Source: CAVPJW01 sp963705525
GTDB lineage: Bacteria > Acidobacteriota > Vicinamibacteria > Vicinamibacterales > CAVPJW01
Reading direction: 5' to 3'
Length of the DNA stretch: 64,000 nt
Assembly: GCA_963705525.1 (NCBI GenBank)
Contig: CAVPJW010000006.1
Coordinates: forward strand, 434,001-498,000
The translations under genes were made by a program, and so were the position numbers. The first letter of the stretch is position 1. Each line of letters starts with the position of its first letter. The notes below the pieces were generated by a model. It had not been told where the DNA came from and searched no databases. It was given only the letters and a program-made list of their open reading frames with translations. Shown here piece after piece: positions 8,196 through 18,293 of the stretch.

Positions 8196-10667
8196 TCAAT
8201 CGTATCGCAGTGCCGTGACGGGATCGATTCGCGTGGCGCGGCGAGCCGGCACGTAGTTGGCGATCAGTGCCGCGACGGCGAGCCCAAGCGGGATGGCGAC
8301 GAAGGTGACGAGATCGGTCGGACTGATGTCATAGAGCAGGCTCGAGAGAAAACGCGTGACGGCGAAAGCGGCGGCAAGACCCAGCGCAAGTCCAATGGCG
8401 GCGAGCGTCATTCCCTGTGCGAGGACCATTCCCTGGACGGTCCCTCTGTCCGCGCCGAGCGCCATCCGAATGCCGAGCTCGCGCGTGCGCTGGCTGACGG
8501 AATATGACGTCACGCCGTAGATACCGACGATGGCGAGGACGAGTGAAAGGCCGGCAAAGACCGCCAGAAGGCTGGCGCCCATGCGAGGCGCCCAGAGCGA
8601 CTGCTTGAACACGTCGCCGATCGTGAAGACGTTGGTAATGGGAAGATTGCGATCCAGTCGCTGAACTTCTCCCCGCACAGTTCCGAGCACGGTGGACGGA
8701 TCGCCTTCGGTCCGGACGTGGAGAGACACCGCGGGCTGATACGCCTGTTCAATCGGAGCATAGATGAACGGCTGCGGATCCTCTCCGATGAAGTTGTACT
8801 TGCTGTCGCGGGCGATGCCGACGATCTCGGTGAAGTCCTGCGCCCCGAAAAACTTGAACCGCTTGCCGACGGCGTCCTGATTGGGCCAGAACTTCTTGGC
8901 CATCGTCTCGTTGACGATGACGACCGCTGGCGATGCGGGCTTGTCGGTTTCGACAAACTCCCGGCCGCGCAGCAACGGAATCCCCAGCGTTTCAAAGTAA
9001 CCGGCGTCAATGGCGTTGACCTGCACCAGCACGCCAGATTGCCGGTCCGTCGGATCCTGGCCTTCTGGAAACACGCTGCGCGCCAGTCCGCCGCCGAAGA
9101 GCGGAATGATCGTCGCGAAGGTCGTCGATTTCACGCCCGGAATCGATCGGATCCGCTCGAGCACGTTGCGATGGAATTGGCGCCCGCGCGTCTGGTCGTA
9201 TCCCTGCGACCCGAGATCGAACGTCATCACCGCGAGCTTTTCCGTTTCGAAGCCTGGATTGATGTGCTGCGCGTTCTGGAGGCTGCGCAGGAACAGTCCG
9301 GCGCCGATGAGCGCCACCAGAGACAGGGCCACCTGCGCGATGACGAGCAGGCTCCGCAAACCCAGAATGCTGCTGCCGCTCATCGCAGGGCTGGTTCTGT
9401 CCTTCAATTCGTTGACCAGATTCGCGCGCGACGCCTGAAGCGCCGGGGCCAGGCCGAAGAGCAGACCCGTGAAGACTGCGATGCCCATGGTGAACAGGAG
9501 GACACGCGTGTCCGGTCTCAGATCGAGCGCGTCCGCCTGCACGAACTGCGGGCGAAATGCCCAGAGTACGTCCTGGGCCCAGTACGCCAGGAGCATGCCG
9601 GCAAGGCCGCCGACGAGCGCGAGAATCGTGCTTTCAGTCAGCAGCTGGCGAATGAGTCGCATCCGTCCTGCGCCAAGCGACAGGCGCACGGCGATCTCGC
9701 GTTGCCGCGCTGCCGCTCGAGCGAGGAGCAGGTTCGCCACGTTCGCGCATGCGATGAGCAAGACGAGCGCCACGATCGTCATGAGCACGCCGCCGGCGAC
9801 GACGATGTTGCCGCGCACACCCGGGTTGATTGTGGCCTGGGCAATCGGCACGACGGCGACACTCCGCCCCTTGTTCTCGTTCGGATACTCCTGCTCCAGC
9901 TGGCGTGCAATCGTCTTGAGATTCGCCTCGGCCTGTTCGCGGGTCACGCCCGGCTTCAGCCGGCCCGTCAGGTTGAACAGCAGCGCGCGGCGCTGATTGA
10001 TGTTCTCCCTGAAGAAGCCCGTCGTCAGCTGCGGCCAGGCGCTGAACGGCGCCCAAAGCGCCGGGGCGAAGAGCGTGTTGGTCCCTCGAAAACTTTCCGG
10101 CGTTACACCGATCACCGTGAAGGCTTGATTGTTCACAGTGATGGTGCGGCCAACGATCGAAGCGTCTCCACCAAAGCGGCGCTGCCACAGCCCGTAACTG
10201 AGGACGACGACCGGATGGCCGCCGGGAGTAGTGTCCTCTTCGGGGAGGAAGGTCCGTCCGACGATCGGCTTCACGCCGAGCAGCGAAAAATAGTTGCCCG
10301 TCGCCAGTTCCCCAAACGTCTGTTCAGGTTCGCCATGACCGCCGGACAGGCTGATCGGAATGCCCTGATCGCCGGCCATCCCGACGAATACCTGGTTCTT
10401 GTCGCGATAGTCGTCCGAGTTGGGTTTCGACGTCTGGAGGAAGCTCAGGAACCCTCCGGTGTTCCGCGAGTCGGTCGTGAAGATTGACATCAGCTCGGAA
10501 GGCGCCGCCACCGGCAGCGGATTGAGCAGCACCGCGTTGATGATGGTGAAGATCGTGGTGTTGGCGCCAATCCCGAGCGCCAGCGAGAGCGCCGCGACGG
10601 CGGTGAATCCGGGATTCTTGGCGAGCAGTCGGCCACCGTATCGAACGTCTTGGAAGAACGTACCCAT
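8196..10667 (-). CDS. ABC-type permease, FtsX/MacB family (acidobacterial duplicated orphan permease)
   Basis: A protein of 823 residues containing two FtsX-like units. It starts MGTFFQDVRYGGRLLAKNPG, then the first membrane helix (AALSLALGIGANTTIFTIIN), a MacB-type periplasmic core, and three membrane segments ending before residue 430. A second periplasmic core follows, with a C-terminal trio of helices ending PARRATRIDPVTALRYD. No ATPase gene adjoins it, which is usual for this orphan-permease family. The substrate is unknown; MacB relatives export peptides, toxins or lipoproteins across the envelope. A heptamer array (10690-10724) lies just upstream of the start and the octamer hairpin just downstream of the stop. 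Confidence 0.9.
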   Translation of the reverse strand: MGTFFQDVRYGGRLLAKNPGFTAVAALSLALGIGANTTIFTIINAVLLNPLPVAAPSELMSIFTTDSRNTGGFLSFLQTSKPNSDDYRDKNQVFVGMAGDQGIPISLSGGHGEPEQTFGELATGNYFSLLGVKPIVGRTFLPEEDTTPGGHPVVVLSYGLWQRRFGGDASIVGRTITVNNQAFTVIGVTPESFRGTNTLFAPALWAPFSAWPQLTTGFFRENINQRRALLFNLTGRLKPGVTREQAEANLKTIARQLEQEYPNENKGRSVAVVPIAQATINPGVRGNIVVAGGVLMTIVALVLLIACANVANLLLARAAARQREIAVRLSLGAGRMRLIRQLLTESTILALVGGLAGMLLAYWAQDVLWAFRPQFVQADALDLRPDTRVLLFTMGIAVFTGLLFGLAPALQASRANLVNELKDRTSPAMSGSSILGLRSLLVIAQVALSLVALIGAGLFLRSLQNAQHINPGFETEKLAVMTFDLGSQGYDQTRGRQFHRNVLERIRSIPGVKSTTFATIIPLFGGGLARSVFPEGQDPTDRQSGVLVQVNAIDAGYFETLGIPLLRGREFVETDKPASPAVVIVNETMAKKFWPNQDAVGKRFKFFGAQDFTEIVGIARDSKYNFIGEDPQPFIYAPIEQAYQPAVSLHVRTEGDPSTVLGTVRGEVQRLDRNLPITNVFTIGDVFKQSLWAPRMGASLLAVFAGLSLVLAIVGIYGVTSYSVSQRTRELGIRMALGADRGTVQGMVLAQGMTLAAIGLALGLAAAFAVTRFLSSLLYDISPTDLVTFVAIPLGLAVAALIANYVPARRATRIDPVTALRYD

Positions 10668-10689
10668 GGCGCCTCACCCTTTCCGGCGA

Positions 10690-10724
10690 CAGCCTTCAGC
10701 CTTCAGCTGTCAGCTTCCGTCCAG
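10690..10724. repeat. heptamer tandem array
   Basis: CAGCCTT, CAGCCTT, CAGCTGT, CAGCTTC and CGTCCAG follow each other in 7-base register, 23 bases upstream of the permease start codon. The array probably sits in the permease 5' region. Little else is visible from 10668 to 10890. Confidence 0.6.
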
Positions 10725-10891
10725 AATCTTCAGTTCTGGCAACCCCTTAGTGACCGAGTTTCCGGCGGCGACGACACTACGACAGATCATGAGACGTAAC
10801 CCGCGCCGCTCCGGTTCTTACAGGCTGCCGGGCTCGGGGCTCCGGGAGGCAAGGAGTCACGGCTAATAGCTGGTCGCTGTGCGAACTCCGA

Positions 10892-10924
10892 GTGACCCCA
10901 CCTGTCACACCTCTTTTCTATAGT
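10892..10924 (+). promoter_or_regulatory. candidate promoter of the zinc-ribbon/addBA operon
   Basis: TATAGT (10919-10924) is a good -10 match 35 bases before the start codon. No clear -35 is visible. Upstream, GTGAC (10892-10896) and GTCAC (10904-10908) form an inverted repeat with a 7-base centre, placed where a -35 region or operator would be. Confidence 0.4.
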
Positions 10925-10959
10925 CGTCGCGAGGGGCCGCCGGCCCCAGGAGGGTGGCG

Positions 10960-11385
10960 ATGGGATCGAGGAACTGGCGGGGCGTGGACAGCGGCCGTTG
11001 CTCACAACAGATTATCGATGAATGGGTTAGCTTCCCTGGAGGCGAGCTGGAGGGCAGACGACCTACCGCGACCTGCCATAGCTGTCAGGAGCGGAAGGCC
11101 CGCTTTCGCTACCGGGGCGTCGTCAAGGCCGATCGCGTCCATACGCTCTGTTTCCAGTGCTACCGCACGGAGCTGGACCGGGCCCGGGCCAGCCGCCTCG
11201 TCAACACGGATCCGTTGCCCGCTCGTGGATCGGTGATCAGATTTCCATCGGGCAACGCCGATCCCAAGTACGCCGAGCTGGATCTTCGGCGCCGACGGGC
11301 GCAGATCGCCGCGCGCCACGCCGCCGACCTGGAGTATCCGTACTCGTGGCGGCCGTTTGTCGGCTACGCTAAGGCCCTCGGCTAA
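10960..11385 (+). CDS. zinc-ribbon protein of unknown function, first gene before addBA
   Basis: A protein of 141 residues from the ATG at 10960, with AGGAGGG 5 bases upstream. Cysteines 39, 42, 64 and 67 form a CxxC-x21-CxxC zinc ribbon (CHSCQERKARFRYRG and CFQCYRTELDRARASR). The C-terminal third is rich in arginine and alanine (ELDLRRRRAQIAARHAADLE). I cannot assign a family; such ribbons bind nucleic acid or protein. It lies 10 bases before the chosen addB start, in the same direction, and probably shares its transcript, so a link to DNA end processing is possible but unproven. A GTG at 10954 is in frame but sits on the ribosome site. Confidence 0.75.
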   Translation: MGSRNWRGVDSGRCSQQIIDEWVSFPGGELEGRRPTATCHSCQERKARFRYRGVVKADRVHTLCFQCYRTELDRARASRLVNTDPLPARGSVIRFPSGNADPKYAELDLRRRRAQIAARHAADLEYPYSWRPFVGYAKALG

Positions 11386-11395
11386 GGGCCGCTCG

Positions 11396-14300
11396 TTGAG
11401 TCAACCTCGCTTCGTCGAATCCTTCTCGAGTCGTGCGCGCCTCGACGCGGCCCGGGTCTTCCTCCGCGCGTTTCCTCCCGCCACTGAAATCCTGCTCATC
11501 GGCTCGTCGCGAGGCGCCGTGGACGATCTCGCCCGCGATGTCGCGGCCGATCGCGGCGCGACCTTTGGTCTCCACCGGTTCAGCCTGACGCAGTTTGCCG
11601 CGCGACTGGCCGCGCCCGTCCTCGCATCGGAGAAGCTGTCGCCGAGCAGCCAGCTCGGCGCCGAGGCCGTCGCGGCACGCGCCGCCTTCGAAGCCTCGCG
11701 CGACCATCGTCTCGAGTACTTTGCGCCGGTTGCGCGCATGCCGGGATTCCCCAGGGCGCTCGCGCGCACGCTCGGCGAGCTCCGACTGGCGGCGGTGCCG
11801 AGTCAGTCTCTTCGCGATCTCGCCGGCGCGGGCGTCGATCTGGCCGAACTTCTCCGGCGGTTCGACGAGCAGTTCAAAACCGCTTCGTCGGCCGACCGCG
11901 CCACGCTCTTCACGGCCGCGACGTACAGCCTGAATGGCCCGCTGGCGGCGCTCGGTCGGATGCCTGTCTTGCTGCTCGACGTTTCGATCGCGACGCTCGC
12001 CGAGCGCGCGCTGGTTGCGCGTCTGGCCGTGACGTCACCAGGGCTGCTGGCGACCGTGCCCGTTGGAGACGATTCGACCGTCAGGGCTCTGAAAGAAATG
12101 GGGGCGACCGAGGCCAACGACGACGAAGGCGCGGCTGCGGGCGCCGGCACCGCTCTGACGCGATTGGGTCGATTCCTCTTTGCGCGCGCGCGTCCGCCCG
12201 TCGGTGGGTTGGACGATCAGGTGACGTTCTTTTCGGCTCCGGGAGAAGGCCGGGAAGCGATCGAGATTGCGCGCCGGATACTCGAGCAGGCCGGCAAGGG
12301 ACTCGCGTTCGATCAAATGGCCATCCTTGTGAGGTCTCCTCAGACCTATGTCGGGCTTCTCGAGCACGCACTGGATCGCGCCGGCATTCCAGGCTGGTTC
12401 GATCAGGGCACACGGCGGCCCGATCCGGCCGGGCGGGCCTTCCTCGCACTCCTGGCGTGCGCGAGCGAGCGCCTCTCCGCCAAACGCTTTGCGGAGTATC
12501 TCTCCCTCGGGCAGGTACCCGAACTGGTGAATGGCGCTCCTCCGATTCTTCGACCGCCACCGGCGCAGGCGAGCGATGAGGCGCTCTCATCGCCGGTCCA
12601 GCTCGACTTGTTCGCCGAGAGTGAGAACGCCGCGCCGGTTTCAACGCCACCGGTGACCGACAACGTTCCGGTCGTTGAAGGAAGCCTGCGCTCGCCGTGG
12701 CGATGGGAGCGGCTGCTTGTCGAAGCTGCCGTGGTCGGCGGCCGAGACCGCTGGGCTCGGCGTCTCGACGGCCTCGCGCACGAGTACGAGATCAAGCGAG
12801 CCGAGCTTCGCCGTGACGAGCCCGAGTCGTCGCGCGCCAGGGGACTCGAGCGCGACCTCGTCAACCTCGGTCATCTGCGCCGGTTTGCGCTTCCCATCGT
12901 CGAGATGTTGGCGGAATGGCCTCCGCGCGCCGTGTGGGGCGAGTGGATCGCGCGTTTCGAGTCGCTCGCTCCATCGGTCCTGCGTCGCCCGGCCCGTGTG
13001 CTCGAAGTCCTGGCGGATCTTCGCCCGATGGCAGAGATCGGGCCCATCGAGCTCGACGAGGCCCGCCAGGTACTCGCGGAGCGGCTCGCGGCGGTGCAGG
13101 AGCCCCCGCCTCATCGGCGGTACGGCCGTGTGTTCGTCGGCACTCCGCATCAGGCCCGAGGCAGGGCCTTCGAGGTGGTCTTCATTCCGGGGCTCGCGGA
13201 GCGAGTGTTCCCACAGAAGCCCCGTGAAGATCCGATGCTCCTGGATCTCCTGCGCGACCAGCTGGACTACGAGCTCGAGAAACAATCCGATCGGGACCGG
13301 AAAGAGCGTCTGCTGCTGCGCCTTGCGGTCGGAGCCGCCACGTCGAAGGTCTACCTGTCGTATCCGCGTCTCGAGGTTTCGGAATCGAGGCCGAGAGTGC
13401 CGTCGTTTTACGCCCTGGATGTGTTTCGTGCGGTGACGGGTCGCGTGCCGAATTTCGAGCACCTCGAACGTGAAGCCGAGGTGGCGGGCGGAGCGAGCCT
13501 CGCGTGGCCCGCGCCCGAGGATCGCGCGCGCGCCATCGACGCGTTCGAACACGATCTGGCGACGCTCAAGCCGATGCTGGCCTCGTCCGCGCCCGAGGCA
13601 TTCAAGGGACGCGCGCAGTATCTCCTGAGGCTGAATGCGTGCCTGCGTCGATCGGTCATTCAGCAATGGTCTCGCTGGAAGGCACAATGGTCGCCGGCTG
13701 ATGGCCTCCTGACGAGTCCAACGGCGCGCGCGGCGCTCGCGTCGCAGCGGTTGGACCAGCGGCCCTATTCGCTCTCTGCACTGCAGCGATACGCGGTCTG
13801 CCCCTACCAGTTTCTCCTGGGCGCCATTCATCGCCTTGACGTGCGCGAAGAGCCCGAACCGATCGAGCGCATGGATCCCCTCACGCGCGGAAGTTTCTTC
13901 CATGCGGTTCAGACCGAGTTTTTCAGAACCCTCCGATCCGCCGGGCGGCTTCCGGTGAACCGAGATGGGCTGGATGCCGCCCTCATGACGCTCGACGAGA
14001 CGCTGGAGCGTGTAGCAGAAAGCTACCGCGAGCAGCTCGCGCCGGCCATCGAGCGTGTCTGGCGCGACGAGGTCGAATCGATCCGTAGCGATCTCCGCGT
14101 CTGGGTCCGGCGATTGGCTGAAGATCAGTCGGGTTGGGAGCCGTGGTTGTTCGAGTATGCGTTCGGCTTGCCCGGCGATCCCGGACGCGACCCGGACAGC
14201 GTGCCCGATCCGGTCCTGATCGATGGTCGCTTCAAGCTGCGCGGGTCGATCGATCTCGTCGAGCGGAAACCGGGGTCACGTCTGCTGCGGGTGACAGACC

Positions 14301-14680
14301 ATAAGACGGGCCGGGCGCGCACGAAGCCCAACGTCGTGATCGGCGGTGGTGCAGCGCTGCAGCCCGTCCTGTATGGTCTGGCGGTCGAGGCGGCCACCCA
14401 GCAGACCGTCGTTGAAGGCCGCTTGTACTACTGCACCTCTGCAGGCGAATTCGAGGTGCGAACGATCCCGCTCGACGAGCGCGCGCGTCGCCTGGGAATC
14501 GAGGCGCTCGAGGTCGTGGATCGCGCGGTGGACGACGGCTGGCTCGTCGCCTCACCGCAGGCCAGCGCCTGCAACTGGTGCGACTTCCGGCCCGTCTGCG
14601 GGCCGAATGAGGAGAGGCGCACTGGACGAAAGGTGCAGACGAAATTGCTGGACCTCGCGGAGCTCCGGAGTCGGCCGTGA
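11396..14680 (+). CDS. addB: AddB-like helicase-nuclease subunit
   Basis: About 1094 residues. The N-terminal half is a degenerate helicase-like region (ILLIGSSRGAVDDLARDVAA and FDQMAILVRSPQTYVGLLEH). The C-terminus is a RecB-type nuclease with GSIDLVE and the catalytic-type VTDHKTG. Cysteines 802, 1059, 1062 and 1068 (CPYQF, then CxxCxxxxxC) match the iron-sulphur staple of AddB. With AddA it resects double-strand breaks to load RecA. The N-terminal nucleotide-binding motif is weak, as is usual for AddB-like subunits of many phyla. The start is uncertain: TTG at 11396 lies just past the upstream stop, and TTG at 11357 is also in frame but overlaps the zinc-ribbon gene. The stop overlaps the addA start by four bases (GTGA). 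Confidence 0.85.
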   Translation: MSQPRFVESFSSRARLDAARVFLRAFPPATEILLIGSSRGAVDDLARDVAADRGATFGLHRFSLTQFAARLAAPVLASEKLSPSSQLGAEAVAARAAFEASRDHRLEYFAPVARMPGFPRALARTLGELRLAAVPSQSLRDLAGAGVDLAELLRRFDEQFKTASSADRATLFTAATYSLNGPLAALGRMPVLLLDVSIATLAERALVARLAVTSPGLLATVPVGDDSTVRALKEMGATEANDDEGAAAGAGTALTRLGRFLFARARPPVGGLDDQVTFFSAPGEGREAIEIARRILEQAGKGLAFDQMAILVRSPQTYVGLLEHALDRAGIPGWFDQGTRRPDPAGRAFLALLACASERLSAKRFAEYLSLGQVPELVNGAPPILRPPPAQASDEALSSPVQLDLFAESENAAPVSTPPVTDNVPVVEGSLRSPWRWERLLVEAAVVGGRDRWARRLDGLAHEYEIKRAELRRDEPESSRARGLERDLVNLGHLRRFALPIVEMLAEWPPRAVWGEWIARFESLAPSVLRRPARVLEVLADLRPMAEIGPIELDEARQVLAERLAAVQEPPPHRRYGRVFVGTPHQARGRAFEVVFIPGLAERVFPQKPREDPMLLDLLRDQLDYELEKQSDRDRKERLLLRLAVGAATSKVYLSYPRLEVSESRPRVPSFYALDVFRAVTGRVPNFEHLEREAEVAGGASLAWPAPEDRARAIDAFEHDLATLKPMLASSAPEAFKGRAQYLLRLNACLRRSVIQQWSRWKAQWSPADGLLTSPTARAALASQRLDQRPYSLSALQRYAVCPYQFLLGAIHRLDVREEPEPIERMDPLTRGSFFHAVQTEFFRTLRSAGRLPVNRDGLDAALMTLDETLERVAESYREQLAPAIERVWRDEVESIRSDLRVWVRRLAEDQSGWEPWLFEYAFGLPGDPGRDPDSVPDPVLIDGRFKLRGSIDLVERKPGSRLLRVTDHKTGRARTKPNVVIGGGAALQPVLYGLAVEAATQQTVVEGRLYYCTSAGEFEVRTIPLDERARRLGIEALEVVDRAVDDGWLVASPQASACNWCDFRPVCGPNEERRTGRKVQTKLLDLAELRSRP

Positions 14681-17600
14681 CAGCGATGGCGGACGTCACC
14701 GATCAAGCCGATCGCACGCTGATCAGAGAGCGCCTCGACGAGACGTTCGTGGTGGAAGCCGCGGCGGGCACAGGCAAGACCACGGAGCTCGTCAAGCGGA
14801 TCGTCGAAGTCCTCGTCACCGGCAAGGCCGGGGTCCAGAACATCGTGGCCGTCACCTTCACCGAGAAGGCCGCCGGCGAGCTGAAGCTGCGACTGCGCGC
14901 GGCGCTCGAAGACGCCAGGCAGAAGCACAGGGAGCCCGAGCAGCAGCGCCGCCTCGAGGACGCCATCGAACGCCTTGAAGAGGCGCACATCAGCACTATC
15001 CATGGCTTCTGCGCCGATCTGCTTCGCGAACATCCTGTCGAGGCGCGCGTCGACCCGCAGTTCCGCGTGCTGACGGACCCTCAGAGCGAACGCCTCTTCA
15101 GCGAATCGTTCCGACTGTGGCTGCAGGAGAGGCTGAACGATCCCCCCGAGGGAATCCGCCGGTCGCTGCGCCGCGCGTCTCGAAACGAAGACGGCCCCGT
15201 CGAGCGCCTTCGCCGCTCGGCTTGGGATCTCGCCACCTGGCGCGACTTCGACGCGGGCTGGCACCGCGATCTCTTCGATCGCGAGGCGCTGATCGACCAG
15301 CTGGTCGGACACGTCGAAGCCTTCGCCGATCTGACGAGCGATCCATCGAGCACGAGCGATGCGCTCTACACAGGAACCCGCGCCGTCCGGCGATTCAGCG
15401 ACGACGTGCGTCGAACGCGTGAGCCGGGGTTCAGTGACTACGACGGCTGGGAAGCCGGGCTCATCACCATCGGACGCGACAGGAGTTTTCGCTACTGCAA
15501 GAAGGGAAGCGGCCGGTTGTACAAGCCGGGTGTGAGTCGGACGGATGTGAACGACCAGCGGTCCAGGCTTCTCGCGGCGCTCCAGAACTTCGAGTACGTC
15601 GCCAACGCCGATCTCGCAGCGTTGTTGCGCGACGAGCTGTGCGACAGCGTCCAACGCTACGAGGCGCTCAAGAGCCGTTCGGGCGCTCTGGACTTTCTCG
15701 ATCTCCTGCTCTGTGCGCGAGGGCTCGTTCGCGACTCCGAAGCGATCCGGCGGCAGTTTCAGGCGCGCTTTACACATCTGTTCGTCGATGAATTCCAGGA
15801 CACGGACCCGCTGCAGGCCGAGATTCTGCTTCTGCTCGCCGCGGACGATCCGGCCGAGCGCGACTGGCGCCGCACCGTACCCACGAAGGGCAAGCTCTTC
15901 ATCGTCGGGGATCCGAAACAGTCGATCTATCGCTTCCGCCGGGCCGATGTCGGAATCTACAAAGAGGTCTGCGATCGACTGACCGCGAACGGTGCGCGCA
16001 GGGTCACGCTGAGCACGAGCTTCAGGTCGGTTCCTGAGATCCAGAACGCAGTGAATCGTGCGTTTCAGTCTCGCATGGACGGCGACACTGCCACTCTTCA
16101 GGCAGGCTACGTTCCCCTGGCGCCGTTCCGGGACGACCAACGAGGACAGCCTGCGGTCGTGGCGCTTCCCGTGCCCGCGCCGTACGGCGTGTACGGCGTG
16201 ACCAAGTGGGCGATCGAAAAGTCTTTGCCCGATGGGGTGGCGGCGTTCGTCGATTGGCTGATCAATCAAAGCGGGTGGACGGTGACCGAACGCTACGTGT
16301 CCACGGCCTCGAGCGACCTGTCGATGGCCGATCTCCCGTCTGCAGGCCAGCCTCCGGCCCAGGCAGAGGAACGCCGCGTTCCCATCGAAGCGCGCCACAT
16401 TTGCCTGCTGTTTCGCCGTTTCACAAGTTGGGGCGCAGACATCACGCGTCCCTATGTCAGCGCGCTCGAGAGTCGGGGCGTTCCTCAATTGCTGGTTGGA
16501 GGCAAAGCCTTTCACGAGCGGGAAGAAGTGGAAACGATTCGCGCCGCCCTTCACGCCGTCGAATGGCCGGACGATGAGCTGTCGGTGTTCGCCACGCTGC
16601 GCGGGGCGCTCTTCGCGGTCGGCGACGAAAATCTTCTCGAGTATCGGACTCGATTCGGGCGCCTGCACGCGTTCAACTATCCCGACGAGGTGCCCGACAA
16701 CCTTACGCCCATTGTCGACGCGCTCGGTCTTCTCGCCAGGCTGCATCGGAGACGCAATCATCGTCCGGTGGCCGACACTATCGCGGAGCTTCTCGACGCC
16801 ACACGCGCCCACATCGCGTTCGTGCTCCGGCTGTCAGGTGAACAGGTCCTCGCCAACGTGCTCCACGTGGCGGAATTGGCCCGCCAGTACGAGGTGTCCG
16901 GAGGCATTTCGTTCAGAGGGTTTGTCGAGGAACTGGACGATGCGGCGGAAGAGAGTCAGGCGGCGGAAGCGCCAATACTCGAAGAGGGAAGCGACGGCGT
17001 GCGCCTGATGACGGTACACAAGGCGAAGGGACTCGAATTCCCCGTTGTGATCCTCGCTGACATCACGGCGAATCTCAGTCCGCGCCGCGCGACTCGACAC
17101 CTCGATCCCGCCCATCGGTTATGTGCGATGCAGCTGGCCGAGTGCCTGCCCTTCGAGCTGTACGTCCACGAAGCCGAGGAGCTCGCGCGCGAAGAGGCGG
17201 AGGGTATTCGAGTCGCGTACGTCGCGGCCACCCGGGCTCGGGACCTCCTCGTCGTTCCGGCGGTGGGTGATTACAGCGCCCGCGTAGACGAAGGATGGGT
17301 CTCGCCGATGAACGAGGCTATCTATCCGGACGCAGGCCGAAGACGCGCACCCGAACCTGCTCCAGGATGTCCGGACTTCGGGCCTGACAGTGTGCTCTCC
17401 CGCCCCGACGACCGAATGGCGGGCGACAACGTGGCGCCGGGCCGACACACGTTCGAGTTCCTGCCTGCCTCTGGGGGACCCGGCCGACGTTACGACTGTG
17501 TCTGGTGGGATCCTGCACGACTGGAGCTCGGCACGGAACGTCGAGCGGGTCTTCGACGCGAGGAGCTGATCGACAAGGACGTCGATCCAACGGTGGTCGA

Positions 17601-18225
17601 GGCTGGGCTGCTTGACTTCGAGCTGTGGCGCTCGCGGCGCGAGGAAGTGATCAAACGTGCGAGCAAGCCTGCCATGGACGTCCGCACCGCGAGCGAGTGG
17701 GCCGCCGCCGAACCGACTCCGCAGATCGTCGAGCGAGCCGCGCAGAACGTCGGCATTCTGGAGTCGGCCGGTCGCCAGGATCGCCCGGCGGGCCCGCGAT
17801 ACGGCGCGCTGGTCCATGCGATCCTCTCCACGGTCAGCCTGGACGCAGATAGCGATGACGTGCATGAAGTCGCCGCCGTGCAGGGCAGGATTCTTGGCGC
17901 GGCCTCCGACGAAGTGTCGTCGGCCGGCCGGGTCGTTCAGAGCGTTCTGCGGCACGCCTTGCTGGATCAGGCTCGCCAGGCGGAGGCCCGAGGCCTCTGC
18001 AGGCGCGAGACGCCAGTGACGTATCGCGATGATGCCGGTTCACTCGTCGAAGGCGTCGTCGATCTCGCGTTCGAAACGCCTGAAGGATGGATCGTCGTGG
18101 ACTTCAAGACAGACCAGGAACTCGCCGTTGGCGTCGATCGGTACAGGCGTCAGGTGGCCCTCTACGCAATTGCCATTCAGGCCGCGACCGGCAAGCCAGT
18201 GGTCGCGCGGCTGATGAGCATCTGA
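14677..18225 (+). CDS. addA: AddA-like UvrD-family helicase with C-terminal nuclease
   Basis: A protein of 1182 residues. Helicase motifs appear in order: Walker A EAAAGTGKTTELVKR (27-41), FTEKAAGELKLRLR, Walker B-type VDEFQDTDPLQAE (about 370), GDPKQSIYRFRRAD, LSTSFRSV, VHKAKGLEFPVV (about 780), and YVAATRARDLLVVP (about 848). The last 70 residues form a PD-(D/E)xK nuclease (EGVVDLAFETPEG, then VVDFKTD, then YRRQVALYAIAI). This is the motor subunit of AddAB, which unwinds and cuts DNA ends for RecA-dependent repair. The GTG start overlaps the addB stop by four bases; ATG at 14686 is an alternative. The pairing and order support a single operon with addB. Confidence 0.9.
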   Translation: MTAMADVTDQADRTLIRERLDETFVVEAAAGTGKTTELVKRIVEVLVTGKAGVQNIVAVTFTEKAAGELKLRLRAALEDARQKHREPEQQRRLEDAIERLEEAHISTIHGFCADLLREHPVEARVDPQFRVLTDPQSERLFSESFRLWLQERLNDPPEGIRRSLRRASRNEDGPVERLRRSAWDLATWRDFDAGWHRDLFDREALIDQLVGHVEAFADLTSDPSSTSDALYTGTRAVRRFSDDVRRTREPGFSDYDGWEAGLITIGRDRSFRYCKKGSGRLYKPGVSRTDVNDQRSRLLAALQNFEYVANADLAALLRDELCDSVQRYEALKSRSGALDFLDLLLCARGLVRDSEAIRRQFQARFTHLFVDEFQDTDPLQAEILLLLAADDPAERDWRRTVPTKGKLFIVGDPKQSIYRFRRADVGIYKEVCDRLTANGARRVTLSTSFRSVPEIQNAVNRAFQSRMDGDTATLQAGYVPLAPFRDDQRGQPAVVALPVPAPYGVYGVTKWAIEKSLPDGVAAFVDWLINQSGWTVTERYVSTASSDLSMADLPSAGQPPAQAEERRVPIEARHICLLFRRFTSWGADITRPYVSALESRGVPQLLVGGKAFHEREEVETIRAALHAVEWPDDELSVFATLRGALFAVGDENLLEYRTRFGRLHAFNYPDEVPDNLTPIVDALGLLARLHRRRNHRPVADTIAELLDATRAHIAFVLRLSGEQVLANVLHVAELARQYEVSGGISFRGFVEELDDAAEESQAAEAPILEEGSDGVRLMTVHKAKGLEFPVVILADITANLSPRRATRHLDPAHRLCAMQLAECLPFELYVHEAEELAREEAEGIRVAYVAATRARDLLVVPAVGDYSARVDEGWVSPMNEAIYPDAGRRRAPEPAPGCPDFGPDSVLSRPDDRMAGDNVAPGRHTFEFLPASGGPGRRYDCVWWDPARLELGTERRAGLRREELIDKDVDPTVVEAGLLDFELWRSRREEVIKRASKPAMDVRTASEWAAAEPTPQIVERAAQNVGILESAGRQDRPAGPRYGALVHAILSTVSLDADSDDVHEVAAVQGRILGAASDEVSSAGRVVQSVLRHALLDQARQAEARGLCRRETPVTYRDDAGSLVEGVVDLAFETPEGWIVVDFKTDQELAVGVDRYRRQVALYAIAIQAATGKPVVARLMSI

Positions 18226-18293
18226 GCGTTCGTTTTCGTGACCTTGACGCGCGGACAACTCGCCGGGTAGTGTGCCTGAGGAGCTCTCATCAT

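Noticed and set aside
8718..10487. Rightward frame of 589 codons opposite the permease
   Set aside because: It is antisense to strong FtsX/MacB motifs and has no recognisable domain.
12641..13903. Leftward frame inside addB
   Set aside because: It is a shadow; it shows only arginine-rich low-complexity sequence and no motif.
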